From JAWWPY01 sp033854735 (GTDB lineage Bacteria > Actinomycetota > Actinomycetes > Streptosporangiales > Streptosporangiaceae): a DNA stretch of 64,000 bases. The notes under the pieces were generated by a model. The model was not told the origin of the DNA, made no database searches, and saw only the letters and a program-made list of their open reading frames with translations. Of this stretch, positions 58,116 to 64,000 are shown piece after piece. Made by a program: the position numbers and the translations under genes. How positions within the stretch are numbered: position 1 is the first letter of the stretch; every line of letters starts with the position of its first letter. Where the stretch lies: NCBI GenBank assembly GCA_033854735.1, contig JAWWPY010000512.1, positions 1 through 64,000 on the forward strand, written 5' to 3'.

Positions 58116-58964
58116 TCACTCCAGTTGTTCAGCTAGGTCCTTCAGGAAGGCCGCGGTGTCGACTGGCTCCAGAGCCGCATCGACGGCCCGGCCGAAGGAT
58201 TGGATGTAGCTGTTCACCGACTCTGCGTTGCTCACCTCCTCGATCACGTAATCGGTTTCCAGGTAGATCAGGGCAGGTTCGCCCGGGAAATCCAGGATGT
58301 TGACCATGGAGTGCATGCCGACCGGGGGCCCGTCAGCGAAACGCTGGATGCGCAACTCCACGTTGGGACGGCGAGCGGCATCGAGAAGGTGCTCCACCTG
58401 TTCCCGCCGGTCTGACTTGGCACCCCACCGGTAGGCCAGAGACGCCTCGGTGATCACGGCGCTCAGTTTCGGCGCGGTGCCATCAGTGCGGCCGAGCACC
58501 TCCTGCCGGCGTAGCCGGGTCTCCAGCGCCCGCCTGCGCCAGGCGGGGGACCTGAGCCCGGCCCGCATGAACGCCTCCACATACGCCGCGGTCTGCAGGA
58601 GCCCGGGCAGGACCAGGGGCATGAAAACGCGAATCCGGGAGGCGTCATTCTCGAAGCCAGGGAACTCGTTCTCGAAGATGTCGGGGTAGTCCCGCCACCA
58701 GGGCCGGGCGCGTGCCCGCATGGCGAGATCCGCCAGCCTCTCCCGCTCGTCCTCGTCCACCTCGTAGATGCGCAGGAGGTCCCGGATGTCGCTCATTTCG
58801 GGGCGACGCCATTGGTTCGCTTCGAACCGTCCGACTTTGCCCCGGCCCCAGTTGAGCATGTCGCAGACGTGGTTGGCCGTGTAGCCGCGAACCAGGCGGA
58901 GCTCGGTCAGGCGGCGAGAAAGCTGGCGTTTCGCCACGGTCGCGCCGTAAGCGTCGTCGGCCAT
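58116..58964 (-). CDS. WhiJ-like XRE regulator with DUF5753 domain
   Basis: A 282-residue regulator. The helix-turn-helix is at about residues 14-70 (LSRRLTELRLVRGYTANHVCDMLNWGRGKVGRFEANQWRRPEMSDIRDLLRIYEV) and the DUF5753 domain about 95-275 (FMPLVLPGLLQTAAYVEAFM, WRRRALETRLRRQEVLGR, FPGEPALIYLETDYVIEEVSNAESVNSYIQSFGRAV). Such proteins regulate development and antibiotic genes with their DUF397 partners. Upstream of the start is an AT-rich promoter-like stretch. Confidence 0.94.
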   Translation of the reverse strand: MADDAYGATVAKRQLSRRLTELRLVRGYTANHVCDMLNWGRGKVGRFEANQWRRPEMSDIRDLLRIYEVDEDERERLADLAMRARARPWWRDYPDIFENEFPGFENDASRIRVFMPLVLPGLLQTAAYVEAFMRAGLRSPAWRRRALETRLRRQEVLGRTDGTAPKLSAVITEASLAYRWGAKSDRREQVEHLLDAARRPNVELRIQRFADGPPVGMHSMVNILDFPGEPALIYLETDYVIEEVSNAESVNSYIQSFGRAVDAALEPVDTAAFLKDLAEQLE

Positions 58965-59084
58965 CCGGGTCCCCTCCTACGGTAATAAATCGCATCATAG
59001 CGCTGAGTAAGTTGTGAATCACAGATTCTTAGATACAGGTGCCCCGCACCTGACCGCGGCGCCGGGGCCCCGGCGCCGCGCGCT

Positions 59085-59185
59085 GGGCGGCACTCCGCTG
59101 GGCGGCACTCCCGCCAGCCGCACTCCCGCCAGCCGCACTCCCGCCAGCCGGCACCCCGCCAGCCGGCACCCCGCCAGCCGCCACT
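59085..59185. repeat. 15-17 bp tandem repeat between WhiJ-like gene and DUF397-like gene
   Basis: Six to seven copies of a unit with CCGCCAGCCGCACTC. No gene is supported in this stretch. Confidence 0.85.
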
Positions 59186-59220
59186 CCGCCAGCAGCACCT
59201 GGGTTTGCTGTATAGCCGGG

Positions 59221-59484
59221 CTAGCCGGCCGCGTCGTCGAACTCGCCACCCCGTACTCCGTCCAGGAAGCACTCCCACTCATGACGGTCGTAGACGAGGA
59301 CCCGGCCCGCCGGGTCACCACCCACGCGCATCAGCACCCACTCGGTCCGGCCCGTTCCAGGCTCGGCCACGAACGCGATCTCGATCGCGCCCGTCCCGTC
59401 GCCCGGATCCCCGCTGTCCGACCGCTGCCATGCCTGGGCGTGCACATCGATGCCGAGGTCCGTCACTGCGGGCTTCCTCATCAC
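59221..59484 (-). CDS. DUF397-like protein
   Basis: An 87-residue protein ending EWVLMRVGGDPAGRVLVYDRHEWECFLDGVRGGEFDDA. The motif EWxxFLxGVRxGEFD and the phrase VLVYDRHEW resemble the end of DUF397 proteins, though the N-terminus lacks the typical AWRKSS start. It may be a diverged partner of a WhiJ-type regulator. It is on the same strand as the methyltransferase gene upstream, with 33 bp between. Confidence 0.6.
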   Translation of the reverse strand: MMRKPAVTDLGIDVHAQAWQRSDSGDPGDGTGAIEIAFVAEPGTGRTEWVLMRVGGDPAGRVLVYDRHEWECFLDGVRGGEFDDAAG

Positions 59485-59517
59485 AGCGTTCTCCTCAGCT
59501 GATTCACGGCACCGGTC

Positions 59518-60345
59518 TCACGGGATCCGGGCAACACCGCAGTAACCCCACCGTGAGCCATCACTGTCGGCGAATTCCGGGTCATCGGCGCCCCATTCAC
59601 CCATAAACGCCAGCCCTGGTGCGCCCCCCTGATAAGGCGCCTCCATCTCCAGTCCCTCGAAGAACCGCTCCACCTCGGCCCGCGACCGCAGGTAGATGTT
59701 CTCGGTGGCCTGCGCGTACACCTGCAGGCCGGTCTGTACACCGCGGCTGGGCACGTTGTCCGCGGTGACATGGGACACCGCCAGATAGCTGCCCGGTACC
59801 AGGGCGCGCACGTACTGGGCGACCAGGCCCCAGGGGTCGCTGCCGTCCGCCACGAAATGCAGGACCGCGCTCATCAGCAGCCCGATGGGCTGGCTGAAAT
59901 CGATCAGCGCGCGCAAGTCCGGGTGATTCAGCACGGTGTCCGGATCACGCAGGTCCGCCTGGATGACCGCGGTGCTGCCATCGTCAGTCAGCAACGCCTT
60001 CGCGTACGCGAGCACCATAGAGTCGTTGTCCACATAGACGACCCTGGCCCGCCGCGAAATGTTCTGTATCACCTCGTGCGTGTTCCCCTGGGTGGGCAGC
60101 CCGGACCCGATGTCGATGAACTGCCGGATCCTGCGTTCCCCTGCTAACCAGCGCGCCGCGCGCTGGTGAAAACCACGGTTCGCCCAGGCCACGTCCGAGA
60201 TCTCGGGCAGGTCGGCCCGGATCCGTTCGGCGGCTTCCCGGTCGACTGGGAAGTTGGTGGTCCCGCCGAGGTAGTAGTCGTAAAGCCGGGCCGGGGCAGG
60301 TTTCTCCGGGTCGACGCCGAAGGGAATCTGCGGGGTCTGCAACAC
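59518..60345 (-). CDS. S-adenosylmethionine methyltransferase, SAM_TF (PF04672) family
   Basis: A 275-residue methyltransferase common in filamentous actinomycetes: PEKPAPARLYDYYLGGTTNFPVDREAAERI (residues 13-42, family hallmark), SAM loop FIDIGSGLPTQGNTHEV (76-92), VVYVDNDSMVLAYAKALL and IGLLMSAVLHFVADG. Substrate unknown for the family. These genes often lie beside DUF397/WhiJ-type genes; here it is upstream of the DUF397-like ORF. Confidence 0.93.
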   Translation of the reverse strand: MLQTPQIPFGVDPEKPAPARLYDYYLGGTTNFPVDREAAERIRADLPEISDVAWANRGFHQRAARWLAGERRIRQFIDIGSGLPTQGNTHEVIQNISRRARVVYVDNDSMVLAYAKALLTDDGSTAVIQADLRDPDTVLNHPDLRALIDFSQPIGLLMSAVLHFVADGSDPWGLVAQYVRALVPGSYLAVSHVTADNVPSRGVQTGLQVYAQATENIYLRSRAEVERFFEGLEMEAPYQGGAPGLAFMGEWGADDPEFADSDGSRWGYCGVARIP

Positions 60346-60438
60346 AGTTCCTCCATCGCACAGTTAGTTCCCAGTCTGGCACGCTCTGTGTGAATCCCGA
60401 ACCCGGGCAGCACAAATCAGTCATCATGCCCCGCGGTG

Positions 60439-60479
60439 ACGCCGCTGCGGCATGCCTCCGGGTAACGCCGCTGCGGCGT
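60439..60479. terminator. Twin short palindromes downstream of tag
   Basis: ACGCCGCTGCGGCAT (60439) and the perfect ACGCCGCTGCGGCGT (60465-60479). They lie 30 bp past the tag stop and could terminate it. The pair is a direct duplication of the same dyad. Confidence 0.45.
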
Positions 60480-60510
60480 GAATTTGGATAGCTGGCCGCT
60501 GCTAGGTGAG

Positions 60511-61218
60511 CTAGGCCGAGCCCGAGTAAGCACCGCGGCGGAAACAGCTGAGCAGATGATCGTCTACGATGCCGCACGCTTGCATCGTCGCGTAGGCCGT
60601 CACCGGGCCGGTGAAGGAGAATCCGCGAAGGCGCAGTTCACGAGACAGATTCTTGGAGGCCGGCGTCCAGGAAGGGATGTCCGCCGTGCTGGCCGGCCCC
60701 GCGCTGGTTGGTCCCGCGCTGGCCGGCCCCGTGCTGGCCGGCCCCGTGCTGGCCGGCCCCGCGCTGGTTGGTCCCGTGCCAGCCGGCGCCTCGTGGCCAG
60801 GCCCTGTGCTGGCGTACTGCCAGACGAGCGCGGCCAGCCCGCCGGGCAGGGCCAGGGCGGCCCCCGCGTTGCGGATCGCTGCCTCGATCTTCGCCCGGTT
60901 GCGTACGATGCCGGCGTCGCCCATCAGCCTGGCCACGTCGGCGGGTCCGAACGCCGCCACGGCCGCCATGTCGAACCCGCAGAACGCGGCGCGGAAATTC
61001 TCCCGCTTACGCAGGATGGTCAGCCAGGACAGGCCGGACTGGAATGCCTCCAGGCAGAGTTTCTCGAAGATTCCCTGGTCATCGCGGACCGGACGGCCCC
61101 ACTCGTCGTCGTGATAGTCGAGGTACTCCGGAGGGCTCAAAGCCCACGGGCAGCGCAGCCGCCCATCTGGCCCGGGCTCCGCGCCCCGCCCGCCCGGTGA
61201 CCCGGGCGCTTCAGACAT
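60511..61218 (-). CDS. tag: DNA-3-methyladenine glycosylase I with a repeat insertion
   Basis: Removes 3-methyladenine from DNA. A 235-residue protein versus about 190-200 usual. The N-terminal zinc and base-binding part is conserved (LRCPWALSPPEYLDYHDDEWGRPV, FEKLCLEAFQSGLSWLTILRKRENFR, VARLMGDAGIVRNRAKIEA), as is the C-terminal part (NLSRELRLRGFSFTGPVTAYATMQACGIVDDHLLSC). Between them residues about 143-178 are GP(A/T)S(T/A) repeats from 15-bp units. The start overlaps the DivIVA-like stop by 8 bp. Confidence 0.93.
   Translation of the reverse strand: MSEAPGSPGGRGAEPGPDGRLRCPWALSPPEYLDYHDDEWGRPVRDDQGIFEKLCLEAFQSGLSWLTILRKRENFRAAFCGFDMAAVAAFGPADVARLMGDAGIVRNRAKIEAAIRNAGAALALPGGLAALVWQYASTGPGHEAPAGTGPTSAGPASTGPASTGPASAGPTSAGPASTADIPSWTPASKNLSRELRLRGFSFTGPVTAYATMQACGIVDDHLLSCFRRGAYSGSA
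60686..60790 (-). repeat. In-frame 15-bp tandem repeat inside tag
   Basis: Seven units such as GTGCTGGCCGGCCCC and GCGCTGGTTGGTCCC, encoding five-residue steps. They sit between two conserved helices of the glycosylase. Confidence 0.9.
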
Positions 61219-61840
61219 CCGGCCCGGTCCCGCCGTCGCCAGTTGAGGTGTCAGTGGGGGGAGAGGCAGGAGCCGGCGAAGGAGGCGGCGCGGAAGGGGG
61301 CGCGGAACGGGGAGCGGGACGCGGTGCGGAGCGGGGCCCGGAACGCGGGCCGGCGGAACCGAAGGCGACAGCACCGAAGGACCCGGCAGCGCCGGACGAC
61401 CCAGTAGCGGACGACCCGGTAGCACCGGACGACCCGGTAGCACCCGACGACCCGGTAGCACCCGACGACCCGGTAGCGGCCGACCCGGTAGCGGCCGACC
61501 CAGTAGCGCCGGAGGATCCGACAACACCGAAGGATCCAGTGGTGTACCCGGTGGCGGCGCGGACTTCGGCCAGTTGCTTGCGCAGAGCGGCGATCTCCAC
61601 GTCCCGCTCGGTAACCACCTGGGCGATCCGGCCGAGAGCCTGGTCAGTCGCCGCCGCGTTGTATCCCCACAGCGCGGAGGGCGGGCGCAGCAACGCGACG
61701 TCGGCCGCGGTCAGCAGGTCGTCGGTGTCGAGCGGCGGATAGTCACCGGCGAACTCCGCCATCTCACCACCGCGGCCGATGGCGACGGCGACCACGCCGA
61801 CCAGGATCACCACGGACACCAGGAGCAGCAGAACAGGCAC
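61211..61840 (-). CDS. DivIVA-like membrane protein with a Gly/Ser/Ala/Thr repeat tail
   Basis: A 209-residue protein: one N-terminal membrane helix (about 2-20, VPVLLLLVSVVILVGVVAVAIG), then the segment LLRPPSALWGYNAAATDQALGRIAQVVTERDVEIAALRKQLAEV, a DivIVA-type coiled coil (FRxxGYxxxxVDxxL-like core), and a SSGATG/SAATG tail (residues 110-151, 61389-61513) and a Pro-rich end. Homologous to Rv1209 in position. It may link the membrane to polar growth. The GTG at 61840 is the likely start; a longer frame lacks homology. Confidence 0.75.
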   Translation of the reverse strand: MPVLLLLVSVVILVGVVAVAIGRGGEMAEFAGDYPPLDTDDLLTAADVALLRPPSALWGYNAAATDQALGRIAQVVTERDVEIAALRKQLAEVRAATGYTTGSFGVVGSSGATGSAATGSAATGSSGATGSSGATGSSGATGSSATGSSGAAGSFGAVAFGSAGPRSGPRSAPRPAPRSAPPSAPPPSPAPASPPTDTSTGDGGTGPDV

Positions 61841-61880
61841 AGTAAGAATCGTCGCATGCTTGTGGGGTGCTTGTACCCGG

Positions 61881-62642
61881 CTAGCCGGGTTTCTCCGCAC
61901 GGCCGTGGGCCTGGGTGATGATCCGGACAACGGTGGCGGCATCGTCCGCGACGGTCAGCAGATTCTCGTCACCCGGGGAGATCTTGCCCTCGGCGAGGAC
62001 CCGGCCACGGATCCAGGACAGCAGCCCGGACCAGTACTCGCTGCCGACCAGCACGATCGGGAACTTCGTGATCTTGCCGGTATGGACCAGGGTGAGCGCC
62101 TCGAACAACTCGTCCAGGGTGCCGAACCCGCCCGGCAGCACCACGAACGCCTGCGAGTACTTGATGAAGACGGTCTTGCGGACGAAGAAGTACCGGAACT
62201 CCAGGCCGATCTCGACGTAGTCATTCAGCCCCATCTCCATGGGCAGCTCGATGCCCAGGCCCACCGAGACACCACCGACTTCCGCCGCTCCCTTGTTCGC
62301 CGCTTCCATGATCCCGGGGCCTCCCCCCGTGATCACGGCGTAGCCGGCCTCGGCCAGCGCCGTCGCGATGCTCTCGGCCAGCAGATAATCGGCGGTGTCC
62401 GGCTTGGCCCGGGCCGACCCGAAGACCGACACGGCCGGGCCGAGCTCAGCGAGCAGGCCGAACCCCTCGACGAATTCCGCCTGGATCCGCAGCACGCGCC
62501 ATGGGTCGGTATGCACCCAGTCGCTGGGGCCACGCCGGTCGAGCAGTCGCTGATCGGTGGTGGTGTTCGGGATGAACTCGCCGCGCAGCATGGCCGGCCC
62601 CTGGCGGCGCACCCTGCGGCGTGATTCAGCTGACACCCTCAT
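61881..62642 (-). CDS. LOG family (TIGR00730) Rossmann-fold protein
   Basis: A 253-residue nucleotide-binding protein with the lysine-decarboxylase-like motifs AVITGGGPGIMEAANKGA (about 105-122) and FVVLPGGFGTLDELFEAL (about 165-182). LOG proteins cleave cytokinin-type nucleotides to free base; some act on AMP-like molecules. Homologous to Rv1205 in M. tuberculosis. The ATG at 62642 (MRVSAESRRR) has a GGCAGGA site; a longer frame lacks homology. Confidence 0.9.
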   Translation of the reverse strand: MRVSAESRRRVRRQGPAMLRGEFIPNTTTDQRLLDRRGPSDWVHTDPWRVLRIQAEFVEGFGLLAELGPAVSVFGSARAKPDTADYLLAESIATALAEAGYAVITGGGPGIMEAANKGAAEVGGVSVGLGIELPMEMGLNDYVEIGLEFRYFFVRKTVFIKYSQAFVVLPGGFGTLDELFEALTLVHTGKITKFPIVLVGSEYWSGLLSWIRGRVLAEGKISPGDENLLTVADDAATVVRIITQAHGRAEKPG

Positions 62643-62703
62643 GATCCTGCCACGTCCCGGGCACTGACCCCCGCCATGACCTGGCGGGCGGGTGGCCGCC
62701 GGA

Positions 62704-63549
<846 letters not shown>

Positions 63550-63589
63550 GGCGACCGAGCTTATCGGGAGCCTGGAGTACCTTCGGGAT

Positions 63590-64000
63590 GTGCCGAAAAG
63601 CCGTGAGCAGCCCCACCGGAAACACCGGTCACTCAGGGGACTCGTACTGTTGCTCGTAGTAATAGCGGCTGTCATCGTTTATATCGGATACCGTCGGATA
63701 ACGCCTGTACTCGAAGGCACCGGCTGCCGCGCCGTCGCGGGCCGCGAGACCTACACGCTCGACCCCGAGCAGGCCCGCATCGCGGCCACGATCGCCGGTG
63801 TGGCCCACAAGCAGTCGATGCCCGAAGACGCGGTCACCATCGCCTACGCGGCCGCCCTGCAGGAATCCAAGCTGCACAACCTGAGCTACGGCGACATGGA
63901 CTCGGTCGGGGTGTTCCAGCAGCGGCCCTCCGAGGGCTGGGGCTCTACCCGGCAGCTCGAGGACCCGGTCTACGCGACCACCCAGTTCTTCCGGGCCCTG
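63590..64000 (+). CDS. Membrane-anchored lytic-transglycosylase-like protein, cut by window end
   Basis: From the GTG at 63590: a basic start, one membrane helix (about 20-36, GLVLLLVVIAAVIVYIGY), then a domain with CRAVAGRETYTLDPEQARIAATIAGVAHKQSMPEDAVTIAYAAALQESKLHNLSYGDMDSVGVFQQRPSEGWGS. The ESK...GVFQQRP pattern is like soluble lytic transglycosylases or heavy-metal-type resuscitation factors (catalytic Glu in QESKL). The frame is open to base 64000. Divergent from dapD. Confidence 0.75.
   Translation, partial: MPKSREQPHRKHRSLRGLVLLLVVIAAVIVYIGYRRITPVLEGTGCRAVAGRETYTLDPEQARIAATIAGVAHKQSMPEDAVTIAYAAALQESKLHNLSYGDMDSVGVFQQRPSEGWGSTRQLEDPVYATTQFFRAL

Overview
The window is GC-rich, gene-dense actinomycete chromosome, most likely from a filamentous genus of the Streptosporangiales/Streptomycetales type. 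The signs are GTG starts, a SigE/anti-sigma/TatB/Mrp block, DUF3107 and DUF3117 proteins, F420/PPOX enzymes, and a WhiJ-like/DUF397/ATP-binding regulator cluster. No rRNA, tRNA, CRISPR array or complete insertion sequence was seen. About 70 genes are supported, most of them in short, tightly overlapping operons.

Layout. 0-9.2 kb: end-truncated chromate transporter, a HAD protein lacking the usual nucleophile Asp, an ECF sigma factor with its CU044_5270-type partner, pruA, a PadR-controlled DHA2 exporter, and a DUF6912/Vsr/HAD group. 9.4-14.2 kb: a sulfonate operon (ssuC-ssuB-ssuA-ssuD-flavin reductase) behind a 31-residue leader peptide of the cysteine-attenuator type. 14.2-27 kb is accessory: flavin and F420 enzymes, efflux operons with self-regulators (ArsR-type, GntR, TetR), and at least four gene remnants. 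27-33 kb: SDR, an amino-sugar operon (nagA, SIS isomerase, HAD phosphatase), aldo/keto reductase and Ku. 33-46.9 kb: an unusual pyridine-nucleotide flavoprotein, TetR-DUF3107-ferritin-like-DEAD helicase (the order of M. tuberculosis Rv3208-Rv3211), hydrolase, RecB-like nuclease, metallo-beta-lactamase fold, MarC, PHP, DUF6758, Nudix and CoA-ester lyase. 47-56.7 kb: ArsR-SRPBCC regulator, mrp, tatB, RseB-like protein, RseA, sigE, O-methyltransferase, pepA, DUF3117 and an enoyl-CoA hydratase. 56.8-60.3 kb: a developmental-type regulator island (ATP-binding protein, two DUF397-type proteins, WhiJ-like XRE protein, S-adenosylmethionine methyltransferase). 60.5-64 kb: tag, a DivIVA-like membrane protein, a LOG-family protein, dapD, and a membrane protein cut by the window end. 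The tag to sigE order resembles M. tuberculosis Rv1201c-Rv1224, with the regulator island inserted.

The most striking feature not explained by the genes is a large set of gene-specific tandem repeats. They lie in intergenic spacers, run through stop codons, or sit in frame inside proteins; the in-frame arrays have 15- or 18-bp units, whereas several intergenic arrays have other periods. Two palindrome families also recur: a GTTTC-CGCG-GAAAC motif resembling ParB/Noc sites (three copies), and a hairpin with CATGATC(A/G)CGG ends (three copies). All identifications come from reading the sequence; no database search was run.
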